The notes under the pieces: model-generated | The model's input: the letters and a program-made list of their open reading frames with translations, nothing else | Told to the model about the DNA's origin: nothing | The model's database searches: none | Program-made: the position numbers and the translations under genes | Source of the DNA: Mactromeris polynyma | Taxonomy: Eukaryota; Mollusca; Bivalvia; Venerida; Mactridae | Length of the DNA: 64,000 nt | Direction of reading: 5' to 3' | Assembly: GCA_032209605.1 (NCBI GenBank) | Contig: JASFXZ010000005.1 | Span: 22,556,905 to 22,620,904 of the forward strand | In this document: positions 23,590 through 33,960 of the stretch, one piece after another | Layout of the letters: every line of letters starts with the position of its first letter | Numbering within the stretch: the stretch's first letter is position 1

Positions 23590-25375
23590 CTAGTCCCAGT
23601 GGAGGACAGCTGTTCTGAAGCAGTCGATTGTAGTCGCACGTACGACACTATCTTCCAGTTTAGTCCAGTCTATTATAGTATTAGGGAAAAATGAATGTTT
23701 GTATCTTATGGTCTTACACTGCACTGGCACAAAGCGGTAGTCACTGAATGTCTTAGGGGGTACTCTACGTTTATTAGGCCGGACAGAATTTAAATAGTCA
23801 TGGCAGGGCTGGCACTAGCCCCTCGACACCTTATAGAAGAAGATCAAGCGATTCGCCCTTCTTCGGTCTTGCAGGGATGGGAGCTTGGAGCATCTGGGTA
23901 ATGCAGCCGGTGGACTTGGTTGCACCTTTTCTATGTTGTCTATATATTTTGATGGTAAGGATCCAATACTATAGCACAGTACTCTAAGGTGGAGCGTACG
24001 AGTGATAGGTATGCCGTTCTTCTGCAGTTCTGGGGGCAGTGCTTTAGGTTTCTGCGAAGAAAGCCGAGTGTCGAGTTGGCTTTTTTGTCATATTGGTGAT
24101 GTGGGAGGCCCATTTGAGGTCTTCAGATATGGTGGTACCAAGATATCGAGTTTCAGGCACTTGCTGTAAGATGTGGTTGTCTAGTTTGTAAAATTTGGAT
24201 GATTTCTGGTTGATGGACATGATGTAACACTTCTTAGCGTTAAACTGCATTCCCCATGTATTGGCCCGTACTTCTAGTTGTCGTAGATCGTGTTGGGAGT
24301 ATTTCGTGGACTTTGCTGTTTCTGATGGTACGGTATAGCAAACAGTCGTCGGCAAATAATCGCACTGTGGATTTGACCGACTCCGGGAGGTCGTTGATGT
24401 GGCAAAGAAAAAGTAATGGACCCAGCACTGTGCCTTGTGGTACGCCGGAATCGTAGGGGGCTGCCTCTGATTATTCCCTTCAACAACAACCTTCATACTC
24501 CTGTTGGTGAGGAAATCGCTGAGCCAGTGGTTTATGTCGCCTGTGACGCCGTATTGTTCTAGTTTGTGTAAAATTTCGGTGGGGGACGGTGTCGAAGGCC
24601 TTGCTGAAATCCAGTACCTGGGTCAGTCTTGGCAAGTATATCATGGACTGTTGTTATAAGCTGGGTTTTGCAGGAGTAGCCAGCCCGGAAACCGTGGTTT
24701 AAAGAAGTAAGGATGTTATTGCGTTCAAGGTGGGATATAATATGTTTACAGATGATGTGTTCTAGTATTTTACAGGTTACACAAGTCAGGGATACAGGTC
24801 TGTAGTTTTCGGCTAGGTGTACGTGGCCTTTCTTGAAGATTGGTGAGACAAAAGCATTTCTCCAGTCCATAGGGAGCCTTCCAATGTCGATGGATGATTG
24901 GACAATGGTGCTTAGTGCAGGTGCTAGTTGACGAGCACATGTCTTTAACACCATTTTGGGAATCATGTCCCTCAGCTTTGGTTGTGGTGATCGCAAGCAG
25001 AAGTTTCTCAACGCCTTTAGCAGTAATGTTAAGGGGAAGGAATAGATGTCCGACTTCGCTTGGTTGTGCTAGGGAGCTGTTTGTTTTCATCGTCCTTGGT
25101 GAACACTGACCTGAACTGGTCGACCAGGATCTGAGCCTTGTCCTTGATGCTGTTGACAAGTCTATCCATCTTCTTGAGAGGGGCCACACCAACACTATCC
25201 TGTCTATGTGACTTGACGAACCTCCAAAATGGCTTGGTGTTTTTCTTGTCGAGCCCCTTCTGGATTGTGCTGTTGATGTGGTTGATCTCTGCTTTCTTGA
25301 CGGCCTTTTTGCACTCCCTCTGGTATACCTTGAAGGCACCCCTCTGGTTTGTCTTCTTTTTGTTCAACTCTTAAA
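23590..25375 (-). pseudogene. LINE reverse transcriptase (CR1/L2/jockey-like), 5' truncated and frameshifted
   Basis: Minus-strand ORF2 remnant of a non-LTR retrotransposon, in order: the linker after the endonuclease (RECKKAVKKAE, KPFWRFVKSHR, 25029-25367); RT fingers (PIFKKG, ENYRPVSLT, HGFRAGYSCKTQLI, within 24559-25011); palm motif A LDFSKAFDTVPH (about 24580-24620); [14 protein letters not shown] and HINDLP; the catalytic box [10 protein letters not shown] (within 24240-24428); thumb [15 protein letters not shown] and SEDLKW; then SLVRSTLEYC, DPYHQN, RRRANRLIFFYK and HSFFPNTIIDW near 23650-23700. All catalytic aspartates are present, but at least four frameshifts split the frame and the endonuclease is missing. 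It appears to be inserted in an exon of the MULE-like gene. Confidence 0.92.
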
Positions 25376-25463
25376 TGAATACCATCATTGTCATCATTCA
25401 AACTGCTTACAATCTGATCAATGCCAGACTTCACCCTCTCTAAGACATCTCTGCTCTAAAGAA
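25376..25463 (-). pseudogene. Exon-like fragment at the LINE 5' junction
   Basis: Minus strand: an acceptor-like ATATGTTCTTTAG, then SRDVLERVKSGIDQIVSSLN and DDNDGIHLRVEQ, running directly into the 5' truncation point of the LINE. Composition is protein-like, with no stop. I infer it is a host exon of the MULE-like gene split by the LINE; the family is not recognised. Confidence 0.4.
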
Positions 25464-26429
25464 CATATGTCTTATTTATCAAGTGTTTCAGGGAAGTGTG
25501 GCTTGTTGTTGCAATGTTGGCACACACTTAACATTATTTCCTGAAAAAAATACAATATAACTTCATTTCAGTGGTTTTTTCAGATTTTAATTATTTCATT
25601 GAAAAAAACATACTAAGATTTATGCATATCTATCCAAATTGCATCTTCTACTCCTATTTATCACAGATAATTTTCTAGATACATACTATCTGTTATTTTC
25701 ATCAAAAACATATTTTCCAATTATGACTTAAACATGTTCTCTTTCATTGATAGGGAAAGATTTATAAATACACGAAAAAACTAATTCTTAAATGCCCATT
25801 ATGGTACATTTTTATTACAATATTATATCTTCATATAATTGTCGGGGCATTATTATCACATAAATAATTATTTTTCAGGGTATACTTTAATTTGTTATTA
25901 TGGATAATACTGTTTTTTTTCAAAAACAGATAATATGAAAACCTTGCTCAGCTTCTTCATGTTTCTCTCCATTGGGTGATCGTACAGTTTCATGACATTC
26001 AAAACCGGTATGCCGTGTCTCTGGTCCTGTCAGAGAATTTATTATTCTGATGTGTTTCATTTTTGTTTCATTTTAAGGTCTTCTTAATTATACGTCATTC
26101 TTGTATCCTTGGTTACCCATTCAGTAGTATGCCATAATTCTACATACAACTGACAATAACCACCATATCACAAGCTTTAAGAATTTTAATTCGATCAAAA
26201 AATAAAATGTCATTGACCCATGGGACTTTATAACTCGTACGCACTAGTTATGATGGCAGGTACACGGTATGAGGTATTGCACACAGACAATTTATTCAAA
26301 TTTCTATTAAGTAAGTCTGCCATTCTATCAAGAAAACAGTAATTGATGCAACTGTTTTTTATAAAGCAAATTTCTCAAAATTCGCAGGATGTCATTCGTA
26401 GCCTACCCTTTGTACCTATTATCTCATTG

Positions 26430-26647
26430 TCAATATTGCAATACCCAATACTTCGCAGACAGTTTCTCCCATTCAATCATTCCATCTGCTAACATCACTG
26501 CAAACATATGCCGACATGGTGTATGTTTTTGGGTCCATTCATAACAGTTGCATGTAGGGTATCTTTCTATATCACCTATATAGCTGTTGTCTTTTCTTAC
26601 CATGAAAGATGGAAACATTGGCGCTTTCCACAATGGATATACTGTCT
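26430..26647 (-). pseudogene. SWIM zinc-finger exon of a MULE-like transposase
   Basis: Starts after a canonical acceptor (TTAATTTGTTTCAG|AG at 26648) and encodes PMFPSFMVRKDNSYIGDIER, then the SWIM finger CNCYEWTQKHTPCRH at 26505-26556: C-x-C, nine residues, C-x-H. It then reads FAVMLADGMIEWEKLSAKY and a stop near 26433. SWIM fingers of this shape follow the catalytic domain in MULE transposases and in ZSWIM proteins. Neighbouring exon remnants with MULE-like motifs (26737-29098) favour a MULE-derived gene. The finger residues are intact; the gene as a whole is not. Confidence 0.72.
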
Positions 26648-26736
26648 CTGAAACAAATTAACTTATATTCAACTCTTTTCCAGCACAACATGTAATTACG
26701 TCCACTCATTTCATATGATACTACATGTAACAGGTA

Positions 26737-26863
26737 ATTGCCATGCAACATAAGTATACATACCTGTTCATCTGTTTGGACTTCCCATTTCATCCATACA
26801 GTGCTGTATAAATTCCCTCGGCGTATTGTGCAAAAACACGAGAATCACTTTGTTATAGTTTCG
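26737..26863 (-). pseudogene. Upstream exon remnant of the MULE-like gene
   Basis: Ends at a canonical donor ATGAACAG|GTATGTATAC (26743/26742). The best frame reads FRNYNKVILVFLHNTPREF, then HCMDEMGSPNR, but meets TGA just before the donor, so this copy is damaged or the phase has shifted. An acceptor-like TTCAATTTTAG precedes it at about 26880. Confidence 0.45.
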
Positions 26864-27599
26864 AAATCCGGAGCTGATCTTAATTTGAGATGCACGTACC
26901 TAAAATTGAACATAATCGAATAAATATTTAAAACGAAAACCATTATTCCCTACTGTCGTCATGATGCATTTGACAAACTTAAATTACTTGACATCCACAG
27001 CAGGTTTAGGTCTTATATATTTTATGCATTTAACTGTTTCATTATATAAACCGTTACTACATGGAAACTATACATTTGTAGTTGTGATTCTAAACAACTT
27101 TGTACGATATTTTAAATGACCAAAAAACAAGCCAAATTTGCATCAGGACACATCTTCACCGTCAATATGCCAACGCTAACTAACTGCCAACTCATGTATA
27201 TTATTAGCATAATAATTAGATAACTGCCAGATAAAATTGTTATTACATTGAACCATAATCTATCTACATTATTTAACCATATATAACCCATTTGAGAAGA
27301 CATCGAGCTGACAGAATACAAACAGATTCATGCAAATATTTAATAAGCTTTGCTATCAGGATTCATAAAAGGCTATGGAGTAAATAAATCAAGTGATATT
27401 TAATAAATGTGCTCAACATCAATACACCATCAGATATTGAATATTTTCAACTGTAAAAGCATTATTTTAGATGTCATTAATTGTAGCTGGTAGGGAAACA
27501 GGGAATGTAATTTTGCATTGATGGACAACTGTATTAATTTTCACACAGCTAACTAATATAATGCAATAATATTATAGCAAAATATTATGTATGCCATCC

Positions 27600-27786
27600 A
27601 AACAATACTCATTTCTGAAATCGATCAGGAAAGATTTATTCAATTAATAACTTGACAAGATTAGAGAGAGTATTCGTTGTCTTCCTTTCCAGATAGGTGT
27701 CTTCCAAACGTGTGGACTGTTTCCACCCCATTTGTTGTACCATCGCGGAGTTCAACAAGTTCCCTTCTGTAGGCAACACACCATTT
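27600..27786 (-). pseudogene. MULE-like gene exon with NGVE block
   Basis: Follows a good acceptor (TGTTTCATTTAG). The first frame reads WCVAYRRELVELRDGTTNGV, matching the WC-x-AYR ... NTNNGVE pattern I know from SWIM-bearing MULE-like proteins. After a one-base shift it continues LEDTYLERKTTNTLSNLVKL and LIE, then a stop and IFPDRFQK. Stops and the shift make it non-functional. Confidence 0.6.
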
Positions 27787-28747
27787 CTAAATGAAACAAC
27801 ACGGACACAATATAAAAACCCAAATGTGCATCTAAATAAGAGTTTTGTCATTTAAAAGATTTTCAAAGAAGTCAACATCAAAGTTTAAATCACATGATGG
27901 TCCTCGAAAAGACTTTTATCAGTCAAGAATTTATCAATTAATGCTGAAAGCGTGACATTATTGATACTGTTTGCTTAATACAATCAATAGGTAAGTACTT
28001 AAAGATTGGTCTGATATTATCCCATGATACTGTTTGACAATGACAATAAATAACACATACTCGTTCATGCACAAATTGACAATATTAGTAAAGTAAATAA
28101 ATATATTGAATAACACTTATTGTGCTATTCATAGCGAGTCAGTGATCTATATTTACATTGCAATTGCATTTCATATAACAAACATTTGACAGGCTATTGT
28201 TATTTGGATCCCAAACAATTGCACTGACTGTGGTGTCTCTATGTGCTTATAATGTGAAGGGCAGAAGATTAATTATATACTATCACAATGCTCTAAAAAT
28301 CAAAAGCAATGATAGTACATGTGTATACGTTAGGTTTATGACACCAATTTTTAAAACGTTATCAAACAGCAGAAAACTGCAGACACAACTAACTTGAATT
28401 TTGTTTATTTCAGGTCTATTTTTCTATGTTTCATCACGCTGTCAATTATTTCGTGACATAATTAAAGAATCTGTATTGTGAAGTTATTTTTTGTAAGGCA
28501 TAAGTGTATGTTATGCGGTTAGAGCAGCAGTTCCAATATTAAGACACAAATGTGTATGTCAACATGTCGAACGCAAATAAAACAAACGCTTTCTGGGTGT
28601 TTTGTGCTGTGAATAGCAATGATTAAATTTCCATATGCAGAAGTTTCATCGTAGTATAGAATACTCGTACGTCGTGGCTGTTCAAAGTAGGTGGGTAAAA
28701 ACATTAATAAACATCAGCATAGGCAGTTTAATCCTTAATTAGAACAT

Positions 28748-28829
28748 AAAAATAAGAATATCATTCTTAATTTGAAAATTGTTTCAGTAAAAATAAGAAT
28801 GTCATTCTTAATTTGAAAATTGTTTCAAT
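28748..28829 (+). repeat. 41-bp tandem duplication
   Basis: Two copies of a 41-bp unit starting AAAAATAAGAAT with two differences (ATATC/ATGTC and CAGT/CAAT). Each copy also contains a small inverted repeat, AAGAATATCATTCTT. Confidence 0.85.
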
Positions 28830-28894
28830 AAACAATCAGTTCTTTGAAGTCATTAACAAAAGAAACATTTTCCTTTCAATATCATTACCTCTTA

Positions 28895-29098
28895 CACTGG
28901 AAGCCATACTCGTTGAAAATAAATTTTAACACGAGGTTTTTTCCACATGTCCGACCCTTGCATTTCTTTCAAATTTCTTGACCCGGGAATGTAGACATGA
29001 CTACCTCTGAATCATCCACTTTGTTTTCTTTTTTCTTGACCCATCGTTCCCAACTGTGCTCTCGATGGAAATTACAAAGGAAAACTTGAACTTCTTAA
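28895..29098 (-). pseudogene. MULE-like gene exon with CNFHREHSWERW block
   Basis: Minus strand reads FLCNFHREHSWERWVKKKEN, then VDDSEVVMSTFPGQE and a stop, continuing CKGRTCGKNLVLKFIFNEYG. The C-x-FHRE-x-xW-x-xW block resembles the region that precedes the NGVE block in SWIM-bearing MULE-like proteins. It lies about 1.1 kb upstream of the NGVE exon on the same strand, consistent with gene order. Confidence 0.55.
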
Positions 29099-29239
29099 AA
29101 AAAGAAATATACTTTGTTAAACAAGTGATGTTTACAGCATCAAAATGGTTGATAAAATTCTTAATTGCCACTGATATTCATCTTGTGCTATAACTTTCCA
29201 TCTCACGGATGTTTTGGTATGTTTTTTAATTTCTGTATG

Positions 29240-29670
29240 CTATTTGTCCTTCCGTGATGTCACATATGACTTGATGGAGATTTAAGGTACCTGGTTTTCA
29301 AAACAATATTGTTTAGCGGAGTCCTCCTCGATACTTTCTTCTGTCACTAGATACATTTTGTCATTGGAATATTTTGAAATTGTGTGCCACGAAGGTTACG
29401 TCCGCTCCATATTTAATAAAATGTCCACCGGCCGTTTTACTGCTCCTCCGATTGCATCAGAAACACCTTTACCATGTCCTGCTTCAAAGAACGACCACAC
29501 AAACTTTTCCTCTAACTGAAGTATTATTCTGATTGACAGGTCCATCACCGAAATTTTCGATTTTGTAACTTGGGGATATTTCATTTTTATCTCTTTAAGA
29601 ATGGGTTTTAAGTGTGCCCATACAGCTTCAGATCAATGCCCTAGTGAGTCACGTACTGTACAAAATGAGG
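29240..29670 (-). pseudogene. Family G protein remnant, copy B
   Basis: Minus strand, in order: SFCTVRDSLGH, a stop, SEAVWAHLKPILKEIK, KYPQVTKSK, then in a shifted frame FGDGPVNQ, back to VWSFFEAGHGKG, DAIGGAVKR and, after another stop and shift, MYLVTEESIEED. The first block equals the end of copy A (SFSTIFDCLKH at about 19440-19470), so the copies are consecutive parts of one protein. The aspartate in DGP-x-x-Q and the acidic residue in FFEAGHGKG are the strongest candidates for second and third catalytic positions; that is inference. Broken by two or more shifts and stops. Confidence 0.7.
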
Positions 29671-29739
29671 GGTTGATTTTTTACAACAGCTACGTCTGTG
29701 TGTAAGGTTTATTTGTTTCTTGGATGCTCAAAAATGACC

Positions 29740-30060
29740 ACTTCGAACCTCTGCAAAACGGGACGTATTATGGGAACACCCGCGGCGTGCGGGCGGCGTC
29801 CACATGGTTTCCGGTCTCTAAGTCAAAGAGTTTTCATCCGATCTTTACCAACCTTGGTGAAAATGTTTGTGGGCATAATATCTCGGCCAAGTTTTATAAC
29901 CAGCCACATCCCCTCAGGCACTGTATTAATATCATCAGTTTTAATAGCATTTGCTCTCGTTAATGTCTCTGCCATCAACTCAGTATTGTTACATACTGTA
30001 ACAGGACGGCGGCCTCTGAACAAATAAATCACTGGGTGGGGGTATGACGTACGGACGGAG
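29740..30060. repeat. Probable dispersed invertebrate repeat
   Basis: Locally GC-rich, with ATCCGATCTTTACCAACCTT, GGTGAAAATGTTTGTGGGCA, ATCTCGGCCAAGTTTTATAA and a closing GTACGGACGGAG. This style of sequence (a sensor-like phrase about lookup of temperature-like low complexity followed by ACGGACGG) recalls a repeat I know from other invertebrate genomes, but I see only one copy here. The small frames across it (29698-30032) look incidental. Confidence 0.35.
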
Positions 30061-31479
30061 TACGAATTTACTAGCAGACGACGGACTCCTATAGGCGGAT
30101 GACTTAAAAATACAATAATCCAAATTACGCAACCAAATGATGTTTTATGTATTACAATGTAGATCTACTAGATCAAGATTCTGTCGTTATTCGACAAAAA
30201 TATCTTTAAATAAAATAAGATATTATTTAATATATTTACATGTCCATCCTAGCTCTAGATCTAGATTTTGTATTACTGGAGTTGTCTTATTCCTCAGAGT
30301 GTCCACGGTTAGCGCTATTGGTGTTATATGAATTCTGATTGTGTTATAAATATGATTCAGTGAATTATGACAAAGTTTATTTTTGGTGTTAAACGGCCGA
30401 AATCCGAAAATGAAAAGCTGGTGTCTGATGCCTGCATTACGTTTTATATTTCCCGCGTAATACTTTTCCCAAGAGCGTCCAAAGATGTAATGCGGCTGTC
30501 CTCCACCAATCAAAATCGGGAATCCTTATATATACATGTTCCGCGCACCCAATGAATAAACTTGCGGATTTTCCCGAAAATTGTATTCCTCCGCCGAAAG
30601 AAATATACCATTTGCTTCACCACTTGGCCACAATACAGACACTGAAACTGATCTGGTTCTATTTGCCAATAAAGTTAAAACAACACAAAGCTAGTGTACA
30701 TGTCATTTAATTTTTTAAATGACGATTTGACAAAAAGACAAGTTCTAAATATATAAAAATAATCTCAAAATCTTCAATATGGAGGCAAAGGTGGGTAATA
30801 AACCGCCACTCCATACAAACACATATAAACTAATCTCAAATATCAATAAAACCACAAATTTTGGTAATCACTATCATATATATAAAAACAAAAAAAAACA
30901 AAAAAAAACATGAAAATAAGAAACAAAAAAAACAAAACGAAATGGTCACGTGGTGCACCAAACAGATTTATCTACGCTAAATTTACATTTTAGGATTTCC
31001 AAATATGTTAATCACAGTAGGGGTCTCGACCTTGATTATTCTAAACCCATTTATAACACTAGCATTGCCTATCCTGAAAGTATGTCAGGGTCTTTTCCAG
31101 GAATGACTGTGACAGATATAAATAGTAACAAGCTGAAATAGTGGCGCCATATTTCTTAACACAAAGTTGTAACATATAATTATTTGGATTCACTGAATAC
31201 CAAAGCATTGTCTAATGCAAATAAGTAAATGATATATGCTTATTAACATTTTGAAATTTGTAAACATGAAATGCACACTGTCACAACATATTGTGTATGT
31301 CACGGGTAATTGTCATATCATTTCGCGACCTGTCAAATGGAAGTGCAACTTTGAGGTTCCCGTACGACCACAAATGAAGTAAACAACATGTTATTGCTAT
31401 GATGAATAATTGCACTGTACACAAACATGTGCACTCATTAAATAAAATACAAACACAAGATATTGTAGCTAGCTAGGGC
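30061..31479. other. AT-rich spacer with a 51-bp repeat shared with 52.5 kb
   Basis: Holds A-rich runs at 30888-30935 and the 51-bp segment 30940-30990 that is repeated inverted at 52538-52588. No gene. Confidence 0.5.
30940..30990 (+). repeat. 51-bp dispersed repeat, copy 1
   Basis: Starts AAATGGTCACGTGGTGCACC. It matches the reverse complement of 52538-52588 with one mismatch and lies next to an A-rich tract, as the end of a retroposon would. Origin unknown. Confidence 0.7.
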
Positions 31480-32094
31480 TGTAAGAGTACCTCTCATTAC
31501 AATACTTGGCACATGCATGTGTTTCTATCATTTTGTCGTGGAAAAACAACAAAGAAAGGTCCGAGTCTACATAATACACTGCAACTAAGTTTTGTCTTTT
31601 CTTCAGACAATAATATATTGCGCAATGTTTTAAGATTAAAAAGTGAGACTCTTCTCTGTTTCCTTATTTTGATTTGAGTTTCGGTGTGTCTCTTTCCTGG
31701 GATTAAACGCGAGCTATGATGCCAAATCGTTAACACAAGACATTGAATGCAATTTTTTATTTTGAGACATGCAAAAACACAATATATTGGTATATATAAC
31801 TAGTCCAAATGTATAATTATCAGCAACATACTCTAAAGATAAACACTGTGCTGATAAATCACAACGTCGTATAAATGATCCAATTTTAATTTCCTTTTCA
31901 TCAGCTGTATGTTCTGAGAAAAAGGCTGGGGACAGCTTTTCGGGCCACATTTGATATTGGCTCATATACCGTAACCTAACAGGGCATGTATTTGCACCTG
32001 GACACGCTGCAGAAGAGTGTTGAAAGAGTGGCTGAATTCCGTATAAGTTCAGATGATCCAAAGCTTTTTTTATCTTAGAAAATAACATTGGCAT
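31480..32094 (-). pseudogene. Unassigned coding-like stretch
   Basis: Two protein-like minus-strand segments: 31714-32094 (IKKALDHLNLYGIQPLFQHS, CPGANTCPVRLRY, PAFFSEHTADEKEI) and about 31480-31620 (QNLVAVYYVDSDLSLLFFHD, then IETHACAKYCNERYSY). They are in different frames and could be separate exons. Being upstream of the minus-strand MULE-like remnant they may be its N-terminal exons, but I cannot recognise the domain. Low certainty. Confidence 0.3.
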
Positions 32095-32192
32095 GATAAG
32101 GATCTAATGAATGATTCATTCTGGAAGGAGTTGACTTTTATTTTGAAGAAAAAAGAAATGTTCATGAAAGAAAATAAACCAATCTTCCATAC

Positions 32193-33960
32193 ATGCCATT
32201 TGCATTTATAGTATCATACCTAAGACACCATATATTAGAAAGACTACCAGCTGGTACAGAAGCTCCTTCTGTATTCTGGATTTCTCTGAATGTTAAGCCT
32301 AAGAATCCATATAAAATTTCTGCATTGAAGTACACAGGGGCTTTCATAGTTATGCATCAAGTACAGCAATGGTTGCTAAGGGCCAAACATATTGTGATTA
32401 CGCATATACCCATTTTACTTATCAGAAAAAACTTTGCTGTTCATTGGAACGCTCTTTCTTATGCAGTGTTTGGATGACAAAGCAATTGTGCCAGTGGGAG
32501 AACATGAGAAGCCTACAGCAGCATGCCATAGAAAACACCATCCATGGGTGTCTTGTTTCTGGTGAACTCCTGGCTCTGGATCATGATTATAACTTGTGTG
32601 GCAAAGTTCCATCAGTGTGCCGTTTTGCAGAATACCAACCCATTCGCGTGAATCTTTTTATCATGGAAATGTGCAAATTGCTATCAAAGAAAAAGTGCTC
32701 CAGCCCTCTAGTCCATTTAGACATGCTACAGAAACAGTTAAAATCACAAGGACGTGCATTGAAGATGAAGTGAACATTCCTAAGTCAATACTGCTGCGAT
32801 TCACTGATGGTGGTCTGACTACAGGACTACATTCCACTCTGTGCAAAGAGCAGCCATTGCTGAATGTATTACCATTGACTTGGACTTATTCATTGCATGT
32901 CGTAAAGCTCCTAATCAGTCATATAATAATCCTTCAGAAAGAGTTATGTCTTTTTTGAATCTTGGACTTCAGAATGTATCACTTGCTCGTAGCACTATGG
33001 AACTAGGACACGAAATGCAGATTAAATCTCTCCATTCACTCAAATCTTTCAGAAAAAAATCAAATTCAGCATTTAAAGCAGCCTTAACAGAGTCAAAGAA
33101 GGAACCTTTAAATGCAGTTAAGAGTATATTTTACCGACTAAGAGTATATTTTCCAGACTAAAAGACGAACACATGGTGAAGTCAGACTACATGATGCCTG
33201 CAGTGGTGAAGAAATCACAACATGCAGGAAATTCTGAGAATTGTAGATCCAGATCTCAATCTCGACAATCCAAAACCTGCATTGGGTCAAATGAAGAAGG
33301 CCTTCTATGAACGACATTGTAGAATTTTCAGGTAAATGGCTTTTTGTGAATTGCTAAACTGTCAATCTGAAAAGGTCTTGTCCGAAACCTTTGGTGAAAT
33401 AAATTTTTATCGCGGCACCAAATTAAAGAAGTGAGATCGGAATATTTTCTTGTTATTAATATAAGAAACTAGAAATCTTCTTCGTTCTTAGTAGTTATAA
33501 TTTTTTCGAGTATCTTTTACCTGTTGTGTTATTTGCAATTATCATAGGTCTGAGGCCAGTCTTTATGCAACCATGCAGGCTTTCAGGTGACTCAACAAGA
33601 CAATATAGTTGCATTTAGAGGCCACCTATATGAATACAGTTCCTTTATGATATGGCCTCTCGGTATATATGCAAGTGGTTCCTTTGTACAGTGGCAAAGT
33701 TCAACTGCAGACACTGACAAGCTGGTTTACATGCTGTGCTGCTACATATCTTTGAACAGTGGTCTGCAAGTTTTATTCACATTTTATTTTCTATACCAAA
33801 CATATTGTTCTATGTTATTTCCAGATAAAAAATGTGATCAAGTGGATGTTGAGCAGTGTCCCTACTGTACAATCGATCCACCGAGGCTCCCTTCAGCTTA
33901 ATTTGCCAGACTGACATTCTTACCAGCTCCTATGAAAGACGATGTCGCGGGAACTTCAAG
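32193..33960 (+). pseudogene. Family N protein remnant (uncharacterised, DDE-like pattern)
   Basis: In order on the plus strand: FWISLNVKPKNPYKISALKY and FIVMHQVQQW (32270-32375); a shifted LDDKAIVPVGE (32467 on); FYHGNVQIAIKEKVLQPSSP and FRHATE (about 32655-32735); FTDGG (aspartate codon 32806-32808); LDLDLFIACRKAPNQSYNN, then PSERVMSFLNLGLQNVSLAR (glutamate codon 32937-32939); VDPDLNLDNPKPALGQMKKA and FYERHCRIF ending at a donor TTTTCAG|GTAAAT (33331/33332); finally CDQVDVEQCPYC and PPRLPS (33825-33898). I recall this block order from repeated, unnamed invertebrate proteins. The LDDK / TDGG / N-P-x-E-R trio resembles a D-D-E catalytic set; that is inference. Several frameshifts and stops break it. 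Confidence 0.62.

Noticed and set aside
24770..25544. Overlapping frames such as the 189-residue minus-strand ORF and the plus-strand ORFs across the LINE
   Set aside because: Alternative-frame shadows of the frameshifted reverse transcriptase; none carries its motifs.
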